The notes under the pieces: generated by a model | Told to the model about the DNA's origin: nothing | Database searches by the model: none | The model's input: the letters and a program-made list of their open reading frames with translations, nothing else | Translations under genes and position numbers: made by a program | From: VRUE01 sp963716735 | GTDB lineage: Bacteria > Actinomycetota > Thermoleophilia > Solirubrobacterales > 70-9 | Direction of reading: 5' to 3' | Assembly: GCA_963716735.1 (NCBI GenBank) | Contig: OY970321.1 | Location: 2,604,001 to 2,668,000, forward strand | Length of the DNA: 64,000 nt | In this document: one piece after another, positions 32,087-40,628 of the stretch | Layout of the letters: every line of letters starts with the position of its first letter | Numbering within the stretch: the stretch's first letter is position 1

Positions 32087-33075
32087 CGGATCGCCTCCTT
32101 GGCGCCGGGCTCGTCGCCTGTTTGGGCTTCGGCGGCATGGAAGGTGCGACCGGTGAAGCGCAGGTAGACGTCGTCGAGGGAGGGGCGGGCGACGGTGACC
32201 GAGGCGACCTCGACCCGCGCTGCCTCCAGTGCCGCCAGCACGGCGGGCACCGAGCGCGCGCCATCCTCGGCGCGGGCGTGCAGGGTGCGATCCCCAAGCA
32301 GGATCTCGTCGATGCCGGGAACGGCGGCAAGCGCATCGCGAACCTGTCCGTCCTCACCGGAGTCGCCGAGCTCGACGTGGATCGCGTCGCCGCGCAGCTC
32401 GCGCTTGAGCGCATCCGGTGAGCCCTCGGCGACGACCTTGCCCCGGTCGACGATCGCCAGCTGTGCCGCGAGGCGATCCGCCTCCTCCAGGTAGTGCGTG
32501 GTGAGCAGAACGGTCAGCCCGGCACCGGTGAGGCGCTCGATCTCCCCCCACATCTCGGCCCGCACCTCTGGGTCGAGGCCGGTGGTCGGCTCGTCGAGGA
32601 AGAGCACGGTCGGTTGGTGCACGAGGGCAAGCGCGACGTCGAGCCGGCGACTCATCCCGCCCGAGTACTCGCCCACGATCCGGTCGCCGGCATCTGCGAG
32701 CCCGAACTGGTCCAGCAGGTCGGAGACCCGTCGCTCCAGCTCCTTCCCGCTCATGCCGAACACCTGGCCCTGCAGGCGCAGGTTCTCGCGCCCCGTCGCC
32801 CGCTGATCGAGGCCGCCGACCTGGGAGACGACCCCGATCCGCTCGCGTACCCCGGCGGGGTCGCGCAGCACGTCGAAGCCGGCCACCGAGGCTTTGCCGG
32901 CGTCGGGATGGGCGAGCGTGGTGAGGATCTTCACCGTGGTCGACTTGCCGGCGCCGTTCGGTCCCAGCAGGCCGAAGACGGTCCCCTCCTCGACCGAGAA
33001 GGAGAGTCCATCCAATGCCTTGACTCCCCCTGGGTATTCCTTGGCGAGGCCCTCGGCCTCGATCGCGATGCTCAT
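32083..33075 (-). CDS. ABC transporter ATP-binding protein (DrrA-like)
   Basis: 330 residues from ATG 33075 (Shine-Dalgarno ggaggtgag). Walker A GLLGPNGAGKSTTVKIL, Q-loop VVSQVGGLDQRATGRENL, signature YSGGMSRRLDVALALVHQP, Walker B VLFLDEPTTGLDPEVR, H-loop TTHYLEEAD. The C-terminal about 100 residues carry the DrrA extension (DVYLRFTGRTFHAAE). Pairs with the overlapping permease gene. A 12-bp perfect palindrome precedes it (33094-33105). Confidence 0.92.
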   Translation of the reverse strand: MSIAIEAEGLAKEYPGGVKALDGLSFSVEEGTVFGLLGPNGAGKSTTVKILTTLAHPDAGKASVAGFDVLRDPAGVRERIGVVSQVGGLDQRATGRENLRLQGQVFGMSGKELERRVSDLLDQFGLADAGDRIVGEYSGGMSRRLDVALALVHQPTVLFLDEPTTGLDPEVRAEMWGEIERLTGAGLTVLLTTHYLEEADRLAAQLAIVDRGKVVAEGSPDALKRELRGDAIHVELGDSGEDGQVRDALAAVPGIDEILLGDRTLHARAEDGARSVPAVLAALEAARVEVASVTVARPSLDDVYLRFTGRTFHAAEAQTGDEPGAKEAIR

Positions 33076-33093
33076 CCACTCACCTCCAGCGAC

Positions 33094-33105
33094 GGGTTGC
33101 AACCC
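33094..33105. promoter_or_regulatory. Palindrome in promoter region of ABC operon
   Basis: gggttgcaaccc, perfect 12-bp palindrome 19 bases before the ATPase start; a plausible regulator site. No adjacent regulator gene is obvious. Confidence 0.4.
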
Positions 33106-33186
33106 CCTTGCAGCCAATGCAACTTAATGCCGGGCGCACGCGCACGCGCCAAGCACCTCGGGCGAGCCGAATGCGAACCTCGCCGG

Positions 33187-33855
33187 TTACCGCGGCTGGG
33201 GAAGCGTGGTCCAGGCGGTCGGGTCGGGCTCGACCGGGTTCGGCCAGTGGAGCTGCTCCGGTGCGTCGCGCATCCTCACGATCCGGGCCGGGACGCCGGC
33301 GACGACGGCGTTGGCCGGTACGTCCTTGGTGACGACGGAATTGGTACCGACGATCGAGTTGTCGCCGACGTGGACGCCGCGCAGGATGCAGGCGCCGTAG
33401 CCGATCCAGACGTTGGAGCCGACTTCGACCTCGCGGGTGTAGATGCCCTGTTGGCGGATCGGCCGCTCGACCTCGACCACGCCATGGTCGAAGTCGATGA
33501 ACATCGCCCGGTCGGCGATCACGCACTGCTCGCCGATCCGCACCCGCTTGTACGCGGAGATCGTGCACTCCTGCCCCATCACGGTCTTGGCGCCGATCTC
33601 GACGACGCCCTCGTGGCAGCGAATCTTGGTGCCGTGGCCGAGCCAGACGAAGCGGCCGAACTCGACCCGGCCGCGGCGGCCGATCTGCAGCTCGAGCCCG
33701 CTGCCGAGGAAGAGCGGCCCGTCGGTGCGCCAGCGCCTGCCGGCACGGGTGAGGACACGGCGCCACAGGTAGCGCAGCGCGAGCAGCCCATACTGCGGAT
33801 TGAGCATTCCGTTGCGGGCGCAAAAGCGGAGAAAGCGGATCACGACGGGCCGCAC
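33187..33855 (-). CDS. Hexapeptide-repeat acyltransferase (LbH, maltose O-acetyltransferase type)
   Basis: 222 residues from GTG 33855. Left-handed beta-helix repeats: IGAKTVMGQECTISAYKRVRIGEQCVIADRAMFID, VGSNVWIGYGACILRGVHVGDNSIVGTNSVVTKDVPANAVVAGVPARIV, ending in the family-typical VPARIVR. Conserved His in DFDHGVVEVERPI may be catalytic. Uses acyl- or acetyl-CoA on a sugar hydroxyl; substrate unknown. Divergent from meaB with only 17 bases between starts. Confidence 0.88.
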   Translation of the reverse strand: MRPVVIRFLRFCARNGMLNPQYGLLALRYLWRRVLTRAGRRWRTDGPLFLGSGLELQIGRRGRVEFGRFVWLGHGTKIRCHEGVVEIGAKTVMGQECTISAYKRVRIGEQCVIADRAMFIDFDHGVVEVERPIRQQGIYTREVEVGSNVWIGYGACILRGVHVGDNSIVGTNSVVTKDVPANAVVAGVPARIVRMRDAPEQLHWPNPVEPDPTAWTTLPQPR

Positions 33856-33872
33856 TTTAGACTCCGCCGCGC

Positions 33873-34835
33873 ATGCCCGACGCCGCCAAGACCGCCTCCC
33901 TCGCCGAGCGCCTTATCGCCGGCGACAAGCGGGCGCTGGCACGGGCGATCACGTTGATCGAGTCCGACGACCCTGCCGGCTGGGAGCTGGTGCGCGAGGT
34001 CTACCCTCGCACCGGCAAGGCGCGGATCGTCGGCTTCACGGGGCCGCCCGGCGTCGGCAAGAGCACCCTGATCGGGGCGCTCACCGCCGAGCTGCGCAAG
34101 GGCGAGCGCCAGGTCGCGGTGCTCTCGATCGACCCCTCCAGCCCCTTCACCCGTGGCGCCCTGCTCGGCGATCGCATCCGCCTCTCCGACCACTTCCTCG
34201 ACCCCGGCGTCTTCATCCGCTCGATGGCCTCGCGCGGCGCCCTCGGCGGGCTCTCCGAGGCGGCGCTGCAGGTTGCGCTGGCGATGGACGCCGCCGGCAA
34301 GGACGACGTGCTGATCGAGACGGTCGGCGTCGGCCAGGCGGAGATCGACATCGTCGATCACGCCGACACGATCGTGCTGGCGCTGATGCCGGGCTCCGGC
34401 GACTCGATCCAGGCGCTGAAGGCGGGCGTGATGGAGATCCCAGACGTGATCGTCGTCAACAAGGCCGACCACCCGATGACCGACACGATGGTGCGCGAGG
34501 TCCGCGGCGTTCTCGCCCTCTCCCACGAGCCCGGTAAGTGGCAGGTGCCGATCCTGCGCACCGAGGCGGCGCGGGCCGAGGGCGTCGAGGAGCTGGCGGA
34601 GAAGATCGACGAGCACCGCACGTACATCGAGGCGGAGGGGACGTTGGAGGAACGGCGCGCCCGCAACCTGCGCAACGAGGTCCTGGGGATCGCGACCTCG
34701 CGCATGCGGCGGCGGATGGAGGCGACGGCCGAGGGGGACCCCGAGACCGCGGCGCTGCTGGAGCGGGTCGTGCGCCGGGAGATCGATCCGGCCAGCGCGG
34801 CGAGCGAGCTGATGGAGCGCCAGGCCGATGAGTGA
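33873..34835 (+). CDS. meaB: MeaB, GTPase chaperone of B12-dependent acyl-CoA mutase
   Basis: 320 residues. P-loop GFTGPPGVGKSTLIGALTAEL, switch region LSIDPSSPFTRGALLGDRIR, DVLIETVGVGQAEIDIVDHADT and base-recognition VVNKADHP are all those of the MeaB/ArgK G3E GTPases. It gates delivery of adenosylcobalamin to, and protects from inactivation, methylmalonyl- or isobutyryl-CoA mutase; the likely client is encoded 11 kb away (44892-46511 and 47572-48000). The stop overlaps the next start. Confidence 0.93.
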   Translation: MPDAAKTASLAERLIAGDKRALARAITLIESDDPAGWELVREVYPRTGKARIVGFTGPPGVGKSTLIGALTAELRKGERQVAVLSIDPSSPFTRGALLGDRIRLSDHFLDPGVFIRSMASRGALGGLSEAALQVALAMDAAGKDDVLIETVGVGQAEIDIVDHADTIVLALMPGSGDSIQALKAGVMEIPDVIVVNKADHPMTDTMVREVRGVLALSHEPGKWQVPILRTEAARAEGVEELAEKIDEHRTYIEAEGTLEERRARNLRNEVLGIATSRMRRRMEATAEGDPETAALLERVVRREIDPASAASELMERQADE

Positions 34836-35232
34836 GGCGGGGACGCTGCCGAGCCTCGCCGAGGCGCTCGGCTGGATCGGATCTGAGCTGGACGACGCCG
34901 GCGGCAAGGCCGTCGGCCGGGTCGAGGGCGTCTACGTCGACGCCGAGGGCGGTAACCCGGTCTGGTTGGTGGTCGCGGTCGGCCGCCGGCGCAGCGCCAA
35001 GCTGATCGTCGTCCCGCTACGCGAGTGTGGGGCAATGCCGGGCCGTGTCTGGACCGCCCAGGTGCGCGACGCCATGCTCGCGGCACCGGTAGTCGACCCG
35101 ACGCGGGCATTGCTGCGTGAGCACGAGGTCGCCATCAGCTCCCACTACGGGGTTGGTGAGGCGGTGGGTCGCCACGCCGAAGTCGCCGGCCGAGCCGAGG
35201 GTTCGGTCACCGCCCAGCCCGCATCCGGCTGA
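34828..35232 (+). CDS. PRC-barrel-like domain protein
   Basis: 134 residues; ATG overlaps the meaB stop (8 bases). Residues about 25-75 (GKAVGRVEGVYVDAEGGNPVWLVVAVGRRRSAKLIVVPL) match the strand pattern of PRC-barrel domains. The rest (PTRALLREHEVAISSHYGVGEAVGRHAE) is a short helical tail with no recognised motif. Similar small proteins occur in many actinobacteria; function unknown, possibly RNA or protein binding. Confidence 0.65.
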   Translation: MSEAGTLPSLAEALGWIGSELDDAGGKAVGRVEGVYVDAEGGNPVWLVVAVGRRRSAKLIVVPLRECGAMPGRVWTAQVRDAMLAAPVVDPTRALLREHEVAISSHYGVGEAVGRHAEVAGRAEGSVTAQPASG

Positions 35233-35280
35233 ACCGATCGACGTCGTCTCCTCGTAAGCAAGTGGTGGAGAGTTGAGCGA

Positions 35281-37038
35281 ATGGTCCTACTGATCCTGTT
35301 CGGCTTCGTGGCGGGCGCGGCTACCGCGCTCTCTCCCTGCGTGCTGCCGGTGCTGCCGATCGCGCTCTCCGCCGGCGCAACCGGCGGGCGCCGCCGTCCG
35401 CTCGGCATCGTCGCCGGCCTCGCCGTCTCCTTCACCTTCGCCACCGTCGCCCTGGTCTACGTGATCTCGGCGCTCGGCCTGCCCGACGACCTGCTGCGCA
35501 AGCTGGCGATCTTCGTCCTGCTCGCCTTTGGCGTCACGCTGATGATCCCGCCGCTGGCGGCCAGGCTCGAGGCGTGGCTCAGCCGCTTCGCCGGAATGGC
35601 CGACGGGCCGCGCAACGGCGGTGACGGTTTCTGGTCCGGGGTTGCCGTGGGTGGCAGCCTCGGGTTCGTCTACGCGCCATGCGCGGGGCCGATCCTCGCC
35701 GGGGTGATCACGGTCTCCGCCTCGCAGTCATTCACTGCCGGCCGGCTGGCGGTGGCGCTCAGCTACGGCATCGGCTCGGCTGTCGTCCTCTACTTCCTGA
35801 TGCTGGGGGGACGACGCGTCGTCGCGCCCCTTGCCCGCCGCGGAGTCGGCCTGCAGGTCGCGATGGGCGGGGTGATGGTCGTCGTCGCCCTGGCGATGCT
35901 GGGCAACTACGACGTCAGGTTCCAGAACAGGATCGCCAGCGACCTGCCCAGCTTCCTGGTCAACCCGTCGAAGCCCCTGGAGGACACGACGGCTGCCCAC
36001 GATGCCCTGGCAGAAGTGCGGGGATCGAGTGGGGGGCTGGGGGAAGCGGTGGCGGAAGCCGCGCCGATGCCCGAAGCCACGGGACCAGGTCCCGACTCGG
36101 GCCTGCCGGTGTATGGCGCGGCCCCCGAATTCGTCGACAACCAGCAGTGGTTCAAGACGCCCGGCGAACGCCCGCTGACGCTGAAATCCCTGCGCGGCCG
36201 CGTCGTCCTGGTCGACTTCTGGACCTACAGCTGCATCAACTGCCTGCGCACGCTGCCCTACCTGACCGCCTGGGACAGGCGCTACCGCAAGGACGGCCTG
36301 ACGATCGTCGGCGTCCACTCGCCGGAGTTCCCCTTCGAGAAAGACGCCGGCAACGTCGGAGAAGCGATCGAGCGCAACGGGATCGAATACCCGGTCGCAC
36401 AGGACAACGACCTCGCGACCTGGAGCGCCTACGGCAACCAGTACTGGCCGTCCGAGTACTTCATCGACTCCCGGGGGAGGGTCCGCTTCGCCCATTTCGG
36501 CGAGGGCGAATACGGCGAGAAGGAAAAGGTGATCCGCGAGCTGCTGGCCGAAGCGGGCGACGCGCCGAAAGGCGGCCGCTCGCACGTCAGCGCCGTCGCC
36601 CCGTCTCCTGGGGTGACCACGCCGGAGACCTACCTCGGCGCCGCCCGCGCCGAACGCTTCACCAACCCGATGCTCTCGCCGGGCCTGCACGATTTCCAGC
36701 CGCCGCCGGCGCCTGCCGACAACGAATTCGCCTACACCGGGCGATGGCGGATCACGCTCGACTCTGCGACTGCGGCGGGCGGCTCGCTCGACCTCTCCTT
36801 CGGCGCCAGACGCGTCTACCTCGTGCTTGGCTCACCCGGCCGCGACCGCGACGTGCGCGTCCTGCTGGACGGCAAGCCGATCCCCGCCGGCCTCGCCGGT
36901 TCCGACGTTCAAGGCGGCGTCGTTACGGTCTCCTCCCAGCGCCTCTACAGCTTGGTCGATCTGCCCCGGGTGGAGGCGCACACGCTTCGCCTCGTTCCCG
37001 AGGACGGGGTTATGGGATATGCGTTTACCTTCGGCTAG
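35281..37038 (+). CDS. dipZ: DipZ-type CcdA-thioredoxin fusion (thiol-disulphide relay)
   Basis: 585 residues. N-terminal CcdA membrane domain (about 1-210) with both redox cysteines: TALSPCVLPVLP and VYAPCAGPILAGV, and six or more membrane segments. A linker (about 225-275) leads to a thioredoxin-like domain with redox motif FWTYSCINCLRTLPYL, then a C-terminal beta-sandwich (GRWRITLDSATAAGGSLDLSF) as in mycobacterial DipZ. Transfers electrons from cytoplasmic thioredoxin to extracellular thiols, e.g. for cytochrome c maturation or repair. Codon use switches from GAG-rich to GAA-rich in the linker, as if the halves had different histories. Confidence 0.92.
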   Translation: MVLLILFGFVAGAATALSPCVLPVLPIALSAGATGGRRRPLGIVAGLAVSFTFATVALVYVISALGLPDDLLRKLAIFVLLAFGVTLMIPPLAARLEAWLSRFAGMADGPRNGGDGFWSGVAVGGSLGFVYAPCAGPILAGVITVSASQSFTAGRLAVALSYGIGSAVVLYFLMLGGRRVVAPLARRGVGLQVAMGGVMVVVALAMLGNYDVRFQNRIASDLPSFLVNPSKPLEDTTAAHDALAEVRGSSGGLGEAVAEAAPMPEATGPGPDSGLPVYGAAPEFVDNQQWFKTPGERPLTLKSLRGRVVLVDFWTYSCINCLRTLPYLTAWDRRYRKDGLTIVGVHSPEFPFEKDAGNVGEAIERNGIEYPVAQDNDLATWSAYGNQYWPSEYFIDSRGRVRFAHFGEGEYGEKEKVIRELLAEAGDAPKGGRSHVSAVAPSPGVTTPETYLGAARAERFTNPMLSPGLHDFQPPPAPADNEFAYTGRWRITLDSATAAGGSLDLSFGARRVYLVLGSPGRDRDVRVLLDGKPIPAGLAGSDVQGGVVTVSSQRLYSLVDLPRVEAHTLRLVPEDGVMGYAFTFG

Positions 37039-37053
37039 CCATGCGCTTGGGCT

Positions 37054-37066
37054 CCCAAATTTTGGG
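37054..37066. terminator. Short hairpin between convergent genes
   Basis: cccaaa-t-tttggg between the convergent dipZ and acyl-CoA dehydrogenase genes. Weak; it may act with neighbouring sequence as terminator. Confidence 0.35.
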
Positions 37067-37100
37067 TAGCGACTCTGGCATGAGCTTCTTCAAACGCTGA

Positions 37101-38246
37101 TCAGCAGCCGAGCTGGCGGGCGATCACCATCTGCTGCACCTCGTCGGTGCCCTCGCCGATGGTGAGGATCTTGGCGTCGCGGTAGAAGCGGCAGACCGGG
37201 TACTCCTCGATGTAGCCGTAGCCGCCATGGATCTGGACCGCCTCCTCGGTGGCGCGGACGGCCAGGCGGCCGGTGATCAGCTTCGCCTGGGCGGCGGTGA
37301 GGGTGAACGACTTGCCCGCGTCCTTCTCCAGTGCCGCGCGCCAGGTGAGCAGGCGGGCGGCCTCGATCTGGGCCGAGAGGTCGGCGATCTTCGCCTGGAT
37401 CGACTGGAATTTGGCGATCGGCTGGCCGAAGGCCTTGCGCTCTTTGGCGTAGGCGATCGCCTCGTCGAGGGCGCCCTGGGCGAGGCCGACGCCCATCGCC
37501 GCGACGCCGATGCGGCCGCCGTCGAGGATGTGGAGGAAGTTCTTGAAGCCGTCGCCGCGACGGCCGAGCAGGTTGGACTCCGGCACGCGGCATTCCTCGA
37601 AGGAGAGCGGGCGGGTGTCGGAGGCGTTCCAGCCCATCTTGCGGTACGGCTCACCGGCCTCGTAGCCAGGGGTGCCGTTGGGGACGATCAGGTTGGAGAT
37701 CTCCTTGCGGCCGTCGGCGTCGCCCGTGACGGCGGTGATCGAGACGCAGCCGGAGATGTCGGTGCCGGAGTTGGTGATGAACTGCTTGGCGCCGTCGATC
37801 GTCCACTCGCCGTCGGCCAGGGTGGCCGTCGTGCGGACGTTGCCGGCGTCTGACCCGGCCTCGGGCTCGGTCAGGCCGAACGAGGCCAGCTTCTTGCCGC
37901 TGCAGAGGACCGGCAGCCACTCGTCCTTCTGCTCGTCGGTCCCCCAGAGGTAGATCGGCATCGTTCCCAACGACGTGTGCGCCGCCATCGTGATGCAGAC
38001 CGACGAATCGATCCGCGCCAACTCTTCGACAGCAAGCACGTAGGAGAGAGTGTCCGCGCCGCCCCCGCCGTACTCCTGGGGGAACGGGATCCCCATCAAC
38101 CCAAGCCCACCAAGCTTCTCCACGATCTCGTAGGGGAACCGCTTCTCCCGATCCAGCTCCTCGGCAACGGGAGCAACCTCAGCTCGGGCGAAATCGCGCA
38201 CCGTGCTCTGGATCAGCTTCTGCTCATCTGAAAGCTCGAAATTCAT
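37101..38246 (-). CDS. Acyl-CoA dehydrogenase
   Basis: 381 residues from ATG 38246 (MNFELSDEQKLIQSTVRDFA); the open frame to 38369 is not conserved-looking. Family signatures: FGLTEPEAGSDAGNVRTTA, FITNSGTDISG, YAKERKAFGQPIAKFQSIQAK, and IHGGYGYIEEYPVCRFYRDAKILTIGEGTDEVQ, with the catalytic glutamate in GEGTDE. FAD enzyme oxidising an acyl-CoA to the enoyl-CoA and passing electrons to EtfAB (encoded at 48-50 kb). Short- or branched-chain substrates are likely from the length, but cannot be fixed. Confidence 0.93.
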   Translation of the reverse strand: MNFELSDEQKLIQSTVRDFARAEVAPVAEELDREKRFPYEIVEKLGGLGLMGIPFPQEYGGGGADTLSYVLAVEELARIDSSVCITMAAHTSLGTMPIYLWGTDEQKDEWLPVLCSGKKLASFGLTEPEAGSDAGNVRTTATLADGEWTIDGAKQFITNSGTDISGCVSITAVTGDADGRKEISNLIVPNGTPGYEAGEPYRKMGWNASDTRPLSFEECRVPESNLLGRRGDGFKNFLHILDGGRIGVAAMGVGLAQGALDEAIAYAKERKAFGQPIAKFQSIQAKIADLSAQIEAARLLTWRAALEKDAGKSFTLTAAQAKLITGRLAVRATEEAVQIHGGYGYIEEYPVCRFYRDAKILTIGEGTDEVQQMVIARQLGC

Positions 38247-38270
38247 GCGCGAGAGCCTATTGCTCCGGAG

Positions 38271-38396
38271 GGGACGGGGCGAGGGGCGCCCGGCAGCGCA
38301 GCGGCGTCCTCTTTTTCGCCCACCCACAACCTCGGACGGCCGCACCGTCAGAGGCGAAAAACCCAGCAAGCAGCCGGGCGCCCCTCGCCCCGTCCC
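38271..38396. repeat. Long intergenic inverted repeat (23-bp perfect arms)
   Basis: Arms 38271-38293 and 38374-38396 are perfect complements (23 bp), separated by 80 bases that themselves contain tttttcgcc / ggcgaaaaa and gacgg / ccgtc arms, so the whole 126-bp spacer can fold as one branched hairpin. It fills the gap between two same-strand genes; the ALDH stop is five bases beyond. It would be a very strong terminator or processing signal. Confidence 0.85.
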
Positions 38397-38400
38397 ACCA

Positions 38401-39837
38401 CTACAGCTGCAGAGACTTCACCTGCAGCAACTCCTCGATCGCGTAACGACCGTTCTCGCGCCCGTGCCCCGACTGCTTGTAGCCGCCGAACGGAGCCAGC
38501 GGGTTGAACGCCCCGCCGTTGATCTCGATCTGCCCGGTGCGGATCCGCTTGGCGATCGAGATCGCCCGCTCCTGGTCCCCCGACCAGACGCCGCCGGCGA
38601 GGCCGTAGACGGTGTCGTTGGCGATCCGGACCGCGTCGTCCTCGCCGTCGTAGGGCTGGATTGCCAGCACCGGGCCGAAGATCTCCTCCTGGGCGATCGT
38701 CATCTCCGGCGTCACCGCGGAGAAGACGGTCGGACGGACGAAGTAGCCATGCTCGAGCCCCTCGGGCGCCGCGGCGCCGCCGGTCACCAGCTTCGCCCCC
38801 TCGGCCTCGCCCTTCTCGATGTATCCGCGGACGCGCTCGCGCTGCACTTCGGAGACGAGCGGGCCGAGCCGGGTCGAGTCCTCGAACGGATCGCCCGGCG
38901 TGAAGGTCTCGGCGGCGGCCTTGGCGATCTCCTCGGCTTCGGCCAGCTTCTCGCGCGGCACCAGCATCCGGGTCAGCGCGCTGCAGGTCTGGCCGGAGTT
39001 GAGGTAGCACTTGCCGACGCCGTCGGGGATCGCCCTGCTCAGGTCGGCGTCGTCGAGGATCACGTTCGGCGACTTGCCGCCAAGCTCCATCGCGACCGGC
39101 TTCACCGTCGCCGAGGCGAGCTCGGAGACGCGGCGCCCGGCCCGGGTCGAGCCGGTGAAGGAGACCATGTCGACGCCGGGATGGCCGGCGATCGCCTCGC
39201 CGACGACCGGGCCGGTGCCGGTGACGAGGTTGAAGACGCCGGCCGGGAGGCCCGCGGCCTCGACCACCTCGGCGAGGATGAAGGCGTTGACCGGGACGAC
39301 CTCGCTCGGCTTGAGCACGACCGTGCAGCCGGCGGCCAGCGCGGGCGCGACCTTGGCGGCGATCTGGTTGAGCGGGTAGTTCCAGGGCGTGATCGCGCCG
39401 AGCACGCCGGCCGGCTCGCGCAGCACGCGCGAGTTGCCGATCTCCTCCTCCCAGGCGACTTCCTCCATCAGCCCTGGCATCGCCCCGAACTGTCCGATCG
39501 GCAGGCCGGCCTGGATGATCCGGCTCAGCGTCAGCGGCATCCCCAGCTCCTGGGAGATCGTCGCGGCAATCTCGTCGCTGCGCTCGCCGAGCCCGGCGGA
39601 GATCGCCGCCAGGTAGCCGGCGCGCTCCTCGCGCGAGGTCTGCGACCAGGAGTCGAAGGCGTCGCGAGCGGCGCGCACGGCGAGGTCGGCGTCCTCCGGC
39701 GTACATGCCGGGATCGTCGCCATCGTCTCCTCGGTGGTCGAGTTGATCACCTCGATCGTCTCGCCGCCCTGCGGCTCGACCCACTCGCCGCCGATGAAGA
39801 CCTTGTCCTTGATTTGAGTCTCAGCCACCGTCGCCAT
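38401..39837 (-). CDS. NAD(P)-dependent aldehyde dehydrogenase
   Basis: 478 residues from ATG 39837 (Shine-Dalgarno aggagg). ALDH superfamily hallmarks: ITPWNYPLNQIAAKVAPALAAGCTVVLKPSE, FTGSTRAGRRV, catalytic Glu in MELGGKSPN and catalytic Cys in GQTCSALTRM, then EEIFGPVLAIQPYD. Oxidises an aldehyde to the acid; substrate unknown. The HxlR regulator gene (39888-40370) lies upstream on the same strand and may co-regulate it. Confidence 0.93.
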   Translation of the reverse strand: MATVAETQIKDKVFIGGEWVEPQGGETIEVINSTTEETMATIPACTPEDADLAVRAARDAFDSWSQTSREERAGYLAAISAGLGERSDEIAATISQELGMPLTLSRIIQAGLPIGQFGAMPGLMEEVAWEEEIGNSRVLREPAGVLGAITPWNYPLNQIAAKVAPALAAGCTVVLKPSEVVPVNAFILAEVVEAAGLPAGVFNLVTGTGPVVGEAIAGHPGVDMVSFTGSTRAGRRVSELASATVKPVAMELGGKSPNVILDDADLSRAIPDGVGKCYLNSGQTCSALTRMLVPREKLAEAEEIAKAAAETFTPGDPFEDSTRLGPLVSEVQRERVRGYIEKGEAEGAKLVTGGAAAPEGLEHGYFVRPTVFSAVTPEMTIAQEEIFGPVLAIQPYDGEDDAVRIANDTVYGLAGGVWSGDQERAISIAKRIRTGQIEINGGAFNPLAPFGGYKQSGHGRENGRYAIEELLQVKSLQL

Positions 39838-39887
39838 CTCGCTCCTCCTGGTCGCCCCGCGTCATCTCGATTGAAGCATTGTGTCCC

Positions 39888-40370
39888 CTATAGGGGCAAC
39901 AAGTGTCCATCCTGCTGCGCCAGGGCGCCGGGGCCGGGTATCGCGCGGGCGTCGCGGGCGTGCAGGACCTGGCCGCAGCTCTCGCAGACGCCACGGTCGT
40001 TGACCTCGCCGCCGCACTCCTTGTGGACGATCAGCATCGGTGGGCCGTCCGGCTCGGGGGAGTGGCGATCGCCCCAGGCCAGCAGGGCGACCAGGGCGGG
40101 CCAGAGGTCGAGCCCCTTCTCGGTGAGGAAGTACTCGTAGCGCTCCGGGCTCGATTGATACGGGCGTCGTTCGAGGATGTCCTCCTCGACCAGTCGCTGC
40201 AGGCGGGCCGAGAGCACGTTGCGGGCGACCCCCAGGCCTCGCTGCAGCTCGCCGAAGCGGCGGTTGCCGTTCATCACGTCGCGGACGATCAGCAGGCTCC
40301 AGCGCTCGCCGACCACCTCGAGCGCCTTGGCGATCGAGCAGACCTGCCCCGGATACTCGTAACCAAGCAC
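39888..40370 (-). CDS. HxlR-family transcriptional regulator
   Basis: 160 residues from GTG 40370; a TTG at 40406 would start inside the proximal operator and is less likely. HxlR core: YPGQVCSIAKALEVVGERWSLLIVRDVMNGNRRFGELQRGLGVARNVLSARLQRLVEEDILERRPY, wing with YFLTEKGLDL. A C-terminal zinc-ribbon-like tail (CGGEVNDRGVCESCGQVLHAR, four cysteines) is a known extension in some HxlR proteins. Two identical-type inverted repeats lie in the gap to the divergent gene (40392-40408 and 40436-40452), a classic autoregulatory layout. Confidence 0.88.
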   Translation of the reverse strand: MLGYEYPGQVCSIAKALEVVGERWSLLIVRDVMNGNRRFGELQRGLGVARNVLSARLQRLVEEDILERRPYQSSPERYEYFLTEKGLDLWPALVALLAWGDRHSPEPDGPPMLIVHKECGGEVNDRGVCESCGQVLHARDARAIPGPGALAQQDGHLLPL

Positions 40371-40391
40371 GAGAGTGATCTTGGCACACAA

Positions 40392-40408
40392 GGTTGCGTG
40401 AAGCAACC
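40392..40408. promoter_or_regulatory. HxlR operator, proximal copy
   Basis: ggttgc-gtgaa-gcaacc, 6-bp perfect arms with 5-base spacer, 22 bases before the HxlR GTG. Same sequence as the distal copy except one base of the spacer. Confidence 0.75.
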
Positions 40409-40435
40409 GAGTCGGCTAGGGTGGTCCCAATCGAT

Positions 40436-40452
40436 GGTTGCTTGAAGCAACC
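40436..40452. promoter_or_regulatory. HxlR operator, distal copy
   Basis: ggttgc-ttgaa-gcaacc; centre 44 bases (about four helical turns) from the proximal copy and 21 bases before the small ORF start, so one protein could control both divergent transcripts. Confidence 0.75.
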
Positions 40453-40472
40453 TTGGCCGATTGGAGGCAAAG

Positions 40473-40628
40473 ATGAGGCTGATTTCACGACATAGGCATC
40501 AGCGGCGAGCGAAGGCCCCGCGGATCTCGATCAGCCAGGCGGAGATTGCGGCGGATCTGCACTATCCGGCGGATCGCCGCCCTGGAAGCGGGGGCCTGGC
40601 AGCGAGCGGCAGGCGCGGAGCGCGATGA
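40473..40628 (+). CDS. Small basic ORF (51 residues) translationally coupled to thioesterase gene
   Basis: ATG 40473 with Shine-Dalgarno ggagg (40463-40467, 5-base spacing); the stop overlaps the thioesterase ATG (ATGA at 40625-40628). The product (MRLISRHRHQRRAKAPRISI... ) is Arg-rich, with no recognised motif. Good start signals and coupling suggest it is translated, either as a short regulatory or leader peptide that sets thioesterase expression, or as a small protein of its own. Confidence 0.55.
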   Translation: MRLISRHRHQRRAKAPRISISQAEIAADLHYPADRRPGSGGLAASGRRGAR

